From NCBI GenBank assembly GCA_905178155.1, contig CAJINV010000001.1, positions 12,073,832 to 12,137,831 on the forward strand: a stretch of DNA of 64,000 nt, read 5' to 3'. The notes beneath the pieces were generated by a model. The model made no database searches. It saw only the letters and a program-made list of their open reading frames with translations, and was not told the origin of the DNA. Below, piece by piece: positions 13,022-25,400 of the stretch (position 1 is its first letter; each line of letters begins with the position of its first letter). Source of the DNA: Amoebophrya sp. A120. Lineage: Eukaryota; Sar; Dinophyceae; Syndiniales; Amoebophryaceae. The translations under genes and the position numbers were made by a program.

Positions 13022-16000
13022 ATGCCTCGACGTAGCCAAGAACCCTGCGCGGAACCAGAGGGTGAGGACGGACAGTTCGACGATGAGGAGTTTGTTGGCA
13101 ATGACAACCGAAATTTGCAACGCGGACACCACAACGAAAATCCAACAACTACCGGAGCCGCAAGTGGGAGCCAAGCGACGTCGCGCTCCCAGCACCCGCC
13201 GACCCCGGAAAAGCCGATGCTGACCCTCGGCGCAATGTCGGACGATTCAGACTCCGAGGACGACGAGGAAAGGAGTGGCAACGGAACGAGTTCGTTGTCC
13301 AGCACCATCGGCTATCCTGTGCAAAAGTATCGTACTCGTAGTAATCGTAGTCATGCATTACAAATCTTTATCCCAAGGCAAAACAGCATGACAAATTCCA
13401 TTTGTCATGCTGAGCGAATTTGTATTGCAATTACTACTAGTACGATACTTTTGCAGTTCATATCGGCGATCCGCGTTCACGGCAGCGGCAGAACCGCGAG
13501 CAGAGGCGGTCGTCGAGAAACACGCGGAGGTCGCGGCGACATGAAGACGGACAGCAAGTTGCGCGCACGCGGAGCCGCGGGGACAAGCGCGCGGAGTGGC
13601 AGGTCTTGCACGAGCAAGAAGCCGCACGCTTAGCGAAAGAAGCACAGAAGGCGTTCCACAAGACTGCGTGCAAAGTTTTCCAAGCACTCATGCTCGCTTC
13701 CTGCCTGGTTTTGCTATCCGTCCTCGCCTACCACCAGTACCTGCAGCTGCGACAACAGGCCGCTCACGGGGAGAATTCTTTACCCGGCAGCGGTTCGGCA
13801 GTATTTCCAGTGGGGAAGGGCAGAAGCGGCGCGCGGGAGCAAGCGCGAAGTATCGTCTTGGACGATCGCAGCGACGTTGGCAGTGACACTGACGACCCGC
13901 AAGAACGGGGAGTACAGAATTCCAAGCGCGAAAAGATTCGGCTGTCGCGGAAATTCGAAGAGCGGTCGCGCGGTTTCTCTACGGATCATGTCACTCGCCG
14001 CGCATCATCGTCCTCGACGGGGTCTTCCCGCCTTCCGCCCGACCGACACAGCGGCCGCAACTCCCGCAGCAAGGGTGGGGCGACGCGACGCCACTCCTCC
14101 CCCGGTACTGGTCGCCGCCCGTCCCGGCGCAGTGGTCGCGGCTCGGCGAACTGGAAGCGCGGCGCGTCCGACGGTGCAGCTGGTACTACCACGGTCGCGT
14201 TGGTAAATGGAACTATTGCCGGCGCTTCCGGGACGAGACCGCCACTAGATGACGGCGCGGCCTCCAGTACGGACGGAGGATGCAACAGTGCGGATGACTA
14301 CTCTTCTACAGAAGAGGACGACGACACAACTGACTCGGACGTGGACTCGGCCTTTGCTGGCGCCCAGAATGAGGACGCGTCCGACCTGGAGCTGAACACG
14401 ACCGCGACCAGCCGCCGGACGAGCAATCGCGGCAACTGCAACATGTACGCGAACAAGAACAAGCGGCCCCGGCGTACGTCGAAGAAGTACGTGCACTCAA
14501 AGACGAAAAACTCGGTCGTCCACAACTACTTCACCATTCAGCACATGAGCGACGAGGCCGGACGCTACTTCTTCGGGAACGCCGCACGAGCGGCGGGTTT
14601 CGGAGGCGGGGGCGGTAGTGCGGGTGCGCAATCATCTTCGCAGGCCGCGCCAAACTTCCAGTACACCCAGCAGCCAGGGTCGTCCACGGGACGAAAGAAC
14701 GCTGATGAACACGACAGAAGTGCAACGCCGGGCGATGGTGGCGTGGACGCGGGCGTCCCAACAAGAACACCCTCCAGTGGAGCACAACAACATGACAGTT
14801 CGTCAGTTGTGTCCTCTTCCGTAGGTGGCAACAGTGAAGATGTGCTAGCACGGAGGAATCAGCAGGAGCTTTCGGGAGTTCAGAATATGCGGGCTAGCAC
14901 GCCCGGAGGTGCTACTCCTTCGCAATCAGAAGTAGTCGAGTCGGGTTCAGGGAACGGGGAGACATTCTTTTCGGCCGCAAGCTCGTCGATCGGCGGTGAC
15001 GACCAAAGTGGATCCGGGCGAGGGTCGCCAGCCTTGGAAGACCAGATTTCGGACACGTCGGATGCACGGAACAAAAAGAAGCGCGCACAGCAACTGGAGA
15101 AGCAGCTGCAACTCGCGCTACAGCTCGGAGATACGTCCAACCAGCCGGCACGGACGAGCGCAACCTTGCTGCCCCTTGCGGATTATGTTCCTGGGTACTT
15201 CAGCTTAATACTTCTTGCGCCATAGGTTTAGATAGATAGAAGTAGAAGATGAAAAACGCATCTGCAGAATCCATCCATGATCGCTAAGATTCATATGTTC
15301 ACTTTTGGTTTCGACTTTTTTCCGCCCAACAAGCTAAAGCGACAGCTAAAGCAGATGCACTCTTCTTTCATGAACACTAAAGTAATTCCGAACCTCAACA
15401 GAAACGGCAGCAACGAGGTTGTCATGCCTGCTCCTGGAACACACAACTTCACGCATTCGGGCGCAATCGTTCCCGTAGTTGTTGCTCAGCAGACTGCTGA
15501 GAGTCTCGGATCTTCGTCCGCAGCCCCAGCACTGCGAAGCGGCCAGCTGGCCCTGGAAGACGCACCGCCAGCAGCTCCGCCGTCTCCCGTGGGAGTGCTA
15601 GATTCCGCGAACCCGCCGCAGCCGCCAGCATCTCCGGTGGGGATACTTGACACCTCTGGTGGATCTGCAAGCTCTCAACGACCAAATGCAGGCAGCTTGC
15701 AGCATTCAGCACATCTCTTCTCATCAATCCCGCCGCAACCGAGTGCGCCACTTCCACTCGTCGATCCCGCTGAGGTTCCCGTTCCGCTTTCCCGGCCAGG
15801 GGAGGTGGATGCTGATTTGGTTGAGACGAGCGATGCCGCTGCGGATAAAGAGCCAGCTGATACTTCTAACACCAACAAAGCGGATCTATCTAGGGAAGCT
15901 GCTCGTGGTCCAGAGGATGGCACTAGTAGTACCGGACTGGAGGAGGTGCCGTCCGCTACTCCGCTTCTTGACCAGGCCGCACCTTCGGAAGGCGAGGGAA

Positions 16001-19000
16001 CAAGCAGCAGCACTTCTGGTTCGCCTGCCCAGAGCGGGAATGATTCACCATCCGGTTCTCCTGCAGTTCCGCAAGAGGAGGAAAATCCCGAAGCGCGCCG
16101 CCAGGTGGATACCCTGCGGCGAGAAATTCCGGTGATGCTCGCGTCACTGAAGACCTACGCCAATTTGGTCATTCGGCTCCACGACGGGCGGAATCGTGGC
16201 GGAGCGAACCCAAACGGCAAGAAACCGAAGAAGCACAGCGCGTATCCCGCGCGACTAGCAAAGAAGGCCCTGTCCGCGTTTCTGCCGACGCAGGGGAACT
16301 TGCCGACGCCCGAGGAGGTCTTGGACCGTCTCATCGATTTCTTCGGCGTCGACGGGTCTGCCAACACCTCCTTCGAACGGAAAATGAATGCTGCTTCGTC
16401 CGCAATGGACGGAACAAACGCGACCTCCTCCGCGCAGCCGGGGGGCGAGAGCAACAACGGACAAGAAGATGTCGGGCCAGGAACTGCACCAAAAGAGGAT
16501 TCAAAGAAAAGACCGAGCGCTTCTCTCACCCCGATTCCGAGCGCTGCGCCTGCACTCATTGAGTACTTGAACGCACGGAAAACGCTGGTGCAAGTGACCA
16601 TGCAGAAGTTGTGGCTGTTTGTGTCTGGCCGGGTCGGACACTTCAAGCTGGATTTGCGAGCCGACTATGAGCTGCAGAAGGTGCCGCCTAGCGGTACAAC
16701 TACGGGAGGTGGTGCTGCGAATCAGGGACAGCTTGTGCCGACGACCTCGTCACAGAGTGGCGCGAGCTCGGGAACCTCCACGCCGACGTCCGCGCGCAAG
16801 CACAGCCTCCCCATGTTTCTCTTCGGGGAGCAGCCGGAGGAGGCGATCCCGCCGACGGTTTACCAGCACAACGTGAAGTATGAGTGTGATTTCCTCGGCG
16901 TCAAACCACATGTTGTGGGCGCGCGCGAGCACGCGGGTCTCGTTCACGTGGTCTCCATGAACAGCTCGGGCGACAGCGACGAAAATAGTACACACGACAA
17001 TAAACAACATGCAGAGATGAAGCTCGACACCGGCGCGAATGAACTCGCGCGCGGGAAGACAAACGAGTTGCGTTTCGCCCCGATTTTAGAACGTTCTCAC
17101 GAGTCGCAGGAGCGATCGGGGGACTGGTTGCGGAACTCGAAAGAGAGCGGCGACCAGCCACTGGACATTAGCGGAATCTTGAGTAAGATCATGGCCGAAC
17201 ACGAGACCACCACGGTCGCGTCCGGCACGGCAGATGCTGATGGTCCAGCATCAGCATCTCCCAACGAGGGCGGACGAAACAAGCGCAACGCACCTTTTTC
17301 TACCAAGCAGGAGGCCGCCTCTCAAGATGAAGCAACGTCAAAATCGGACAGACCGGGAACTCGCGGGGATGGTGCTGGTGGTGAAAATAAAGATGCGTTT
17401 GGGCGCTCCCCCTCTGTTGGGTCCGACCTGTACATACCAACCGGGGGCGAAAACTGCATGCCGTCGATCCCCGGAACACCAAGATCAGGCAGCGACATTG
17501 ATGCCAACATCGAGGACATGCACAGAAAGCCGTTCGCGTTCGGCGGCGGGCGAAGCAGCGGGTCGTCCGAGGTGAGGCGCAGAAAATCGAACAGCGTCGA
17601 TCCCTCCCCGGCGTCCAATCGCAACCGAGGACGGGGTGGGGATCAGACCATCTCGATGGCCATGGTGCAGCTCCCTGTCACGACGTACGGTCATAACGAA
17701 GTAAACAAAAAGCCGAGCAGCCGCCCAACTTCTTCTACCGGCGGAGCTGGTTCCGCGCGGAGTAGAGCCGCCGGAACAGGGGCAACTCACCATCATCCAG
17801 CACGCCAGCTCGTTTCCGCGCCGACGGTGATGCCGCGGCCGAATAACTGGTCCCTCTTGAGTGCAACCGAGGCGGATCGGGCATTACAAAGCATCCCACA
17901 CTTACCCTTTGTGCGGGGATCCGGTAATGCCGAGCAGACTACACAGCTCCTTTCCCCGAAAGAAAATAATTCGTTTGCACCTCCTCCTGCGACGTCGCTG
18001 CAGCAACCAACGACATCTAGTTCTTCTTCTTCCGCGCCCCGAAAGGAGCGTCAAATACCTTGCGACGACGGTGCTTGTTTTCCGGCGTTGCGTCGGCGTG
18101 GCACTGCGGCGAAGAAAGCACAGCTGCACGATATCGGCGGTTTGCTGAACCGCGAAAATCGCCTGATGCGCACGAGCATGGAGAGCGATTCCGCGCTCGT
18201 CGGGCGCGGCTCGATCGTTCCAGCGAGTCCAGCCGGACCGCACAACACGCCAAGCAATTCCGCCGGCAGCGACCCGGAGGGCAGCGCCTTTCTTTCCGAT
18301 GTGACCATTTCCATGCCCATGGTGATTAAATCCAGCGCGGCCCAAAATAAACTGCCGGAAACGAACGCAACGACCAACGGAACCGATACTCGTCTTCAAA
18401 ATGTTTCCGACGATGCACAACAGCAATTGCAGCTATCGCAAATATCGTCGAACGGCGCCAGCGCAAAAGCACTTGGATACGGGCTTCTGCCGTCCCAGTC
18501 GGGGGACGGCAGCGGGCCGGCGCCCTACTCCCAGTTGAACGACGAGAGTGGTGGGTCTCTGCATGGCATTCCTTTTCCAGAAGACGACGGGTCGGACACC
18601 GCTTTCGCCGCGCGCCGCATGCTCCCCAACGAAAGCGAGTTTTTCGACGGCACGCCCGAAGACGAGCTGGTGGACATGGTCACGGGGGACACGGGAGAGG
18701 AGAATCCGCTTGTCCTCCCCCCGCGGCGCAGTAGTCTGGTGGCGTCCCCGTCCAAGGATCGGAAGGCCAGTGCGGGTGACAACATGCTTGGTAAAACAGA
18801 GGTAGAAGCAGGAGAACAACAACGATTTCTCGATGTTGACCAGGGTCCGGACACAGGAAACGCCGCCGCCCCACAACTGAGAGCTGCAACCGGCGCTGAG
18901 ATGATTAAGTTGGCCGCTCGTGGTGAAGCTCCGCCAGCGCAAGTCGTCATGGAGGACAGCACGACTACGCCAAGATCTTCCGCAGCGTCGCCGAAGGGGA

Positions 19001-20929
19001 TTTTTAGGAACAGCACAGACCACGATGAAACTGACGTGGGACAGAAGCAAGATACACCCGGCAGCTCTAGCACCGGCCCTGCGTCCGCCTTTGCACCGCA
19101 GCAGGAAGCGATGCCCCCTCCGCTGTGGGCCGGAAGTGCCGCGAGCAAGGTCCGCAGTGGTCACCGACTGGACCAGAACACCTACTGCGTGACCGGCGAT
19201 GCCTCGCCGGACCAGTCCCGCGAAGAGTTGCGTGTGCCGAATAAAGCACCGTCGCCAGAGAAGATCCCCTTTGTCGGCGCCAGCAGTATCAATAACTTCA
19301 ATCCGCCGGAAGTGCTGTCGAAGACGAGAAGCAAGAAGCGCTCCACGGGGGTCGACATCGAGCAACTCGCCAAAATCGATTTCTCCGCGGCGAACAGTGC
19401 CATCCTGGGCACGTCGCCGGAGCAAATTTCCTTCTGGAAGACGCTGCTGTTAGAGGACCCCCAGGAGTGGGACTCGCTACCGGCCGTCTCCTATCAAATG
19501 TAAAAATGTCTGGGTCTGGAAGAATGCATGTTTGTCATGCTTGTCTGGCATGACTCTTAAATCTGTCATGCACGTTACCCAAGAGCTGCGTTTTTCTGTG
19601 ATGCAGAAACGCAGTTTGTCATGCAGAATAGGCAACACCTACACCTAGAAGCTCAGAAACTTGTCATGCTGAGCCAGCATTTGTGGCCTCATCATGAGAC
19701 GCCGCCCAGCATCACAAGTTTCCAGATCCAGACATTTTTACATTTGATATCTCCAAACCGGGGCTGAAGCAGAGTCAGCTGTACGATCGACTGCTCTACT
19801 ATGGAAGCGTCAGGTTTGAAATCGTCAAAGTTCAAATAATTCGTAATGCATAAAATGCGACACAAAAAGTGACTCTATTGCAGAGGACCCACGAGAGGCA
19901 GATTATAGTCCTGGCAAGGGTCAAAAATTGGCCTGCTAACTAGCATGACAGAAAGCAGCTCTTTTGCTCTAAACCGCATGACAGACTCGCTTCCAGGATT
20001 GGGAAAATTTGTCATGCACCGACTACAAACTGTAGGTCTAACTGGTATCCGTTTTATGCATGACAAACTATTTCAACTTTGACGATTTCAAACCTGACAC
20101 ATCCATATCTACCAGTGCCACCAAAAGGAAACCGAGCGGTTTTTCCGCATGGAGCCGAAGAAGCAGGAAACGGGGGCCGCGGGCATCCTGAATGCGCTGT
20201 TCCAGGTGGGGGGCGCGGGCGCCCACCGCAAACCGGGGAGCGAAAGAACCTGCACCATGGTAGACGCGCGGGGGCTGCCAAAACCACTGAAAAATTGGGT
20301 TCCGCTCAACGAACAGTACGATGCCTCGTTCACCGTGCCGATTGGCCACGACCAAGCGATACTCGAACCCTCCGGCCTGGGTCACGATCACCAGTACAAA
20401 ACTAAGTGGAACATGCAGATCGAGCGGAACCCACTCACAGGAGGCAGTATTGTTCTGTTGATTTTCCTATTTTGGTTTCAAAGACGTTTGTAAGTAACTT
20501 CTGCTGTGAATCTGAAGGCGTTTTCAAGAGCAACGATAGGTATCAATGAAGGACCACAATCATGATCATGCATAGGCAAACCCAAACGGATGAAAAGTTT
20601 TTTCCGCGAAATCACAGGTCCACGCGTTGTTGTGAAGCGGGAGAGCGTCAGCGAAACCGGAGACCGCAAGGAAAAGGCGTACACTTTGGCACAGCCCCAA
20701 GAAGCCGCGCGCTTGGCGCAGAAGCTCAGCATTCTTCTGAATAACGAATATAGGAATCTCCAGGGTATGTAAGTAGTATGTATCCAATTCCAACTAACTC
20801 CAAATTTACATTGTTTTTGAGTTGTCGAGTAGCCACTGCGCTGACAGCGCGCAGCTGATGTACTCCTTCTTGTGGTCAATCCACGAGAAGGCTGCGTCAT
20901 ACCTGAATTTTGTAAAGACTCAACGTTGA
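13022..20929 (+). CDS. Very large single-pass membrane protein, mostly low complexity (unrecognised)
   Basis: Predicted exons: 13022-13312, 13468 to about 15186, about 15334-19491, 19755-19799, 20113-20446, 20576-20768 and 20830-20929, giving roughly 2,280 residues. Three introns are introners; the others fit GT-AG. The join between 15186 and 15334 is the weakest. An acidic, Ser-rich N terminus is followed by a basic stretch and a hydrophobic segment near residues 172-190 (LASCLVLLSVLAYHQYL), probably a signal anchor. Long Ser/Gly/Asn/Pro/Thr-rich stretches follow. Two islands look folded: one around 16100-16660 with an Arg/Leu-rich segment and an ADYELQK motif, and the C-terminal exons, ending in a tryptophan-containing helix-like tail. 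I recognise no domain. The gene could be two transcripts if the 15.2-kb junction is wrong. Confidence 0.65.
13313..13462 (+). mobile_element. Introner element, family beta (150 bp)
   Basis: Flanked by TCGGC at 13308-13312 and 13463-13467. The inner inverted repeats are TGCAAAAGTATCGTACT and AGTACGATACTTTTGCA. It starts TATCC and ends TTCATA. Removing the element plus one TCGGC copy joins the codons ATC GGC to GAT CCG in the large membrane-protein gene. No GT-AG pair exists at these edges. The element is a multiple of three and has no in-frame stop. Confidence 0.9.
19492..19749 (+). mobile_element. Introner element, family alpha (258 bp)
   Basis: Flanked by TCTCC at 19487-19491 and 19750-19754. 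It has perfect outer ends, TATCAAATG and CATTTGATA, followed inward by the GTCTGGGTCTGG and CCAGATCCAGAC type repeats. Removal joins GTC TCC to AAA CCG in frame. Without removal the frame stops at once, at the TAA of the element's own TGTAAA. Confidence 0.93.
19800..20107 (+). mobile_element. Introner element, family gamma (308 bp)
   Basis: Flanked by TCTAC at 19795-19799 and 20108-20112. The inverted repeats are GTCAGGTTTGAAATCGTC and GACGATTTCAAACCTGAC, between TATGGAAGC at the start and ACATCCATA at the end. Removal joins CTC TAC to CAG TGC in frame and leaves an exon of only 45 nt between this element and the alpha copy upstream. A GT-AG reading (AG/GTTTGA to CCAG/TG) leads to a quick stop and was rejected. 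Confidence 0.92.
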
Positions 20930-22435
20930 TCTTGCATCGATATCTTCATGTATGACGGTTCTGTTCACTAGTAGTACTAGCGATCATTCAAAAAAAAAAT
21001 AATTTCAGAAGCGAAGAACGTATCGTTGGCCTGTGCTAAATTGCAAAAACCTGCTTTATTGACATTAAGACATCTATGGTTTTCATTTTGCAAAATGTAA
21101 AACAGAGCTACCGCTCACCACGGTAGGCGACTGCGAAATTTTTTCTCATGAAGTACAAGTTTCCTTTACAGTAGAGTCTCTAGGTAAAATGCCTTTTCTG
21201 TGAAACGCTACAGTACACTAAGATAGATGCCACTGTTTCCTCGTGGCAGTTTTGAGGTCACTCCCAAAAAATCGCGGTTGCAGTATGAGGAGATGAAATA
21301 CCGAGAATATGGAGCAAACACCTGCACGGCAGTGCAGTTTGTTGTTGTCGTTTCATCCGCGACTATGAATTAGAATTTCGATATCGATTCTTCACTGCAT
21401 GTTGTAGGCAGTGCCCTTGCCGCCCTTGGACTTGCGCACCCCGTGTGCCATGTGTTCTCGAAGACCGAACAGGCAGCATGCATGGCCATGGTGAATATCA
21501 ATACCTCTTGATGATTTCCTTTTCCGGTACGATCTGAATACGTATCGTGTGCTTGGATTACTCGGCGTCGGTCCTTTATTCGGTTTCCATCATCGATCGC
21601 CCCTCTCTAAATCGTGTAGCAGATGCTAGAACTAGAAGTACAAGAAAGAAATCATCGCCATCGTTGTGTTCGATTCATGAACTCCAAGTCGTCTTGGCAA
21701 TGGTATTTTTGAAGCCGGAAGCAGAGTTGAAAATCGAGAGATACTAGTACTTACGACTATTCCAAGAAGTGAAGTTGCAGTTTTGCCTGCGAATCCATTT
21801 GGCTTCAGTTTTTTTCGAACTCATCGTCCTCTTTTCGATTGCAACACACTATTAACCAACTAACACCAGGTGTGAGTCAAATTTCTCGGTCCCCACTCGT
21901 TCTCTCCCCATCCCGAGAATGTGTAGGTTGAGCTGCAGTACTATTGCAGGATTTCCATGTCAAGACTTATCTCTTGCCTTTTCTCAAGCAGTAACACGAG
22001 ATCGCGCATTATGTTTTGGTCGCCCCACACCTCGAACTCTCTTCTCTCACTCTACCCTAAGTGACTTTCATACGAGGTTGTCATGCCTATGCAGCCTAGT
22101 AAGTTTTTTCAGCACCTAATTGTACTTTTTTCGCCTGGTGTACAACTTTTTCAATGAGCTAAGCGAGACTCGTCTCTCTTCGTTTTTCCACATTTCCTCG
22201 ATTTTCCCAGAATTAAGAATGAAGTTCTCCCACGCCAAACTGCATCACCGCACTCAGATGCGTTTTCTGCATTATCGCAGAACGCAGACGCATTTTGTGC
22301 GACGTTGGTTCTGATTCTAAGCACGCATTCCTCCGCCAGGCCTCAACGAACAAAGGCAATGGACCCAGTCACGGCGCAGACACGACGGTGACGTTGAGTT
22401 AAAATCCACGGTGCCGCACAAAAATTAGAATTGCG
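20930..22435. other. Intergenic region, about 1.5 kb
   Basis: AT-rich sequence without a supported gene. On the minus strand, around 21400-21515, two short overlapping frames look faintly coding; one ends in a Lys/Gly-rich tail (KSKGGKGTAYNMQ). They have no partner exons that I can find. Plus-strand ORFs of 60-66 codons here have no recognisable features. Confidence 0.4.
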
Positions 22436-25400
22436 ATGAGTAGGGCACAGAACAACACTCTTTCCGGGCCGTGTTCCAGCCGACGGCTGGCCGCGCACAC
22501 TTGTTGTCCAGTACAACAACTGTGGCCATTTTTACTACTTGTCTTCCTCGTCTTCGCACCAATGCCAACAGTCGCGCAGCAAGCTCTGACCATCGAGGAG
22601 GTGTCCTCCCGATCGCCGTACGTCAACGCTTTTCCCGTCCACTTGCGGTTGACGTGGCAAACCAACATTCCGACCACCAGTTTGGACGTGAAGTGCTGCG
22701 TGACTGCTGTGAAGGGCACCATGGACAGCTCGCGGACCGAGCTGTACCTGGACCTGCGCACCGCCAACAACGGCGTGTCCTTTGACGCCGGGCAAGCGAA
22801 CTGGCACTTTCTGCCCCGGATCCCCTACTACCTGAGCGACAACACCACCCAGGCCACCGCGTTCCAACACTGTGGGTTGCTGGACCCGAGCATCGAGCTG
22901 TACTTCGACAGCGACAACATCCGGCAACTGCGGAATCCCGAGATCTCGGTGTACCAGTTCACGATCCCCGGGTCGCTGATTACGGCGAACAACCCGACCC
23001 TGGTCTTCGACTTGCGGAACGCGGCGAACCCGCTGGAGGCAAACGCAGACACGGCCGAATTCGCCTCCATCACCGTGTCGCACTCCAATCTGCGCTCCGC
23101 GAGCGGGCGGCGGCAGAACGTGTACCACTGGGCTTCGATGGAGGTGCTGAAGTTTCAGGTGCAGCCGAACTTCTACGCGCAAACTTCCGCCACGTTGGAG
23201 CTCACCTTTCGGTTGCGGGGGTTGAAACAAAGGAAAAGACTGCCGGGCAACAGCTGGATCTCCCTGAACGCGCCGATCGGCTGGAGGTTTTCCCTGCAGT
23301 CGCAGATCGTGGTGTACCAGCCGGACCTCACGAGCGACAGTTTTCCAGTTTTGTTCACCGACTGCGGGAGGATCGGAAATGTGTGCACGGGCGGGTACCT
23401 GGGCGCGCAGTTGTCGGCGACGTACGAGTACAACAACCGCGATTGGGAGTCGCAATTGCGGAGCCTCGTGTTTCCGAACTCTCCGCACGTCGACGCGGCG
23501 ACGTATTTCGACTACAGTCAGAACACCAGCCAGGTGTACGTCCTTGGTCAGGCGGCCGGGAACGAGGTGGTTACGTACGTGAATACGACCTCCTGGGACA
23601 GCTTGCCTATCAAATGTAAAAATGTCTGGGTCTGGAAAATTGCGAGATTTGTCATGCAGATTTTCCATGACCCATGAGGTCTGGAATGCGGGGCCTAGCA
23701 TGACAGAGTCTGTGAGGTCTCTGCCATGCCTATCCCGCATGAGAAACTACCTCCCAACTTGGTCGAAAGTGGACAGCTTTTGGCACTCATGCAACACAGA
23801 TTTTGACTTTTGCACTATTTGGATTTAGCATGACTTTTCCAGACCCAGACATTTTTGCATTTGATATTGCCCATGGCGGACCCAACCGCATGGTCGGCGG
23901 TGCCGGCGCAGGCCCGGTACAAGCGGGCGGTGATTCAGGATGTGAACACGGGGGATTTGCAGTTCTCGGTGGACGACACGGTGCTGCTGCGCGTCAGGGT
24001 GACGAACGTGGAATCTCCCGGGAACAAGGCAAGCAACGCTGCGGACGAGTTGGCGATGAACACGTGGACCTTTCACTACGGGTTGATCCAGTCCACCGCA
24101 CTGGACAAGAGACTGGCCACGGTCACGGTACGGGCGCGCGACGTGATGCTGGAGGCGATGGAGGTGAGTGTGAAGGTGAAAGGCTTTCAGTCGTCCGCAA
24201 CGACGCCCGATGCCTTCACCATCTCCTCGGCCCCCTATGCCTCACTGGTGCAGCTGGTTTTCACCGTGTCAAAAGCAATCGCAACGAGCAGCAGAAAGAA
24301 CTACTTCTATCTGTGGACGCCAGCGGTTTCTGAGCAAGGAAACACGTGGAAATTTTCCAGCAGCAATTGCAAGGGCGATCTCGGGGTACTGAACTGCTAC
24401 AATCTGGATTTTGCCTCGGCGGGAACGAATTCGTTGGTCCATTCGCTGGCGACGAGCTACTTCACGGTCTTTGGCGAAACAGTTTTAGATACGACGTCTG
24501 GAGGAAGTGCGTTGCAGTTTTCTATGTTCGCGACAAGCCCGAAACCTGGGTACAGTTCAAATGCGAATTGGCGGCTCTCTTTGTCCGAGGATGGGACGAC
24601 TTTCGCGAAAATTTTGAATCACGCCAACGGGGTTTCGCACGCGAGTCTGACGCTCGTCGAGCTCCAGGATTTCAACGCGGTCAATTTGAATTTCATCTCG
24701 ATGCACACCAGTGCCGTCACCCCGCCCCCACTGTCGTTCGCGCCGAAGTTTAGCGTGTCCGCGATCCCGGCCATTCTCACCACCAGCACCATTGTCGAGT
24801 TCCAGTTCCAGCTGCGCAAGTTGGACTTGGCCAGAACGAGTGCGCGGGCGACGTCAGTAGAAGCCACCATGACGGGATTGCGGCTCACGGGCCCGTGTGA
24901 AATCAAATCCTACAAAAATGGATTCAACTTAGCCAAGGTGGAAACCGGAATCGCCGATTCCGGGCACACGCTTTTTATTCCAATGGCGCACGTAAAATTG
25001 AGCAGCAACAACGATGCTAGGATTATGGTAGAAGTTGAGGTGTGCGCCAGTGCTTTGGCGCCAGCGAATGCAGTGTCTCTTGGGCAACCGGATTTTGGAG
25101 CAGCAGTGGGAACTGGAAACGCGTTTTTGTACACAAACGCGGAGGTGGCGGGGAAGTGGAATCTAGAAGTGATCGGAACGGGCAACGCGGTCCTGGATCT
25201 CGCGACGGTCGCACATTTTTCCGTTGCGACGCACGCCTGGGACCAGCGGTCCTCTTTTTCGGCCATTTCGGAGAACAGGGTAGTCTTCCAAATCTACCTA
25301 CCCGCCACGACGTCGCTAGACCCACTCACGTTCACGATCCGCGTCAACGGCTTGACCCTCTCTGCCTGCACCCTGGACCGGGTCCCCGGATCCGTGTCCG

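Noticed and set aside
21400-21515. Possible minus-strand terminal exon ending KSKGGKGTAYNMQ
   Set aside because: No upstream partner exon, two competing short frames, and no family match; too weak to call.
22535-23740. A 401-codon minus-strand open frame antisense to the PARP receptor exon
   Set aside because: It is the mirror of GC-rich third positions in a well-supported gene, is very rich in Arg/Val/His/Gln, and crosses the introner boundary.
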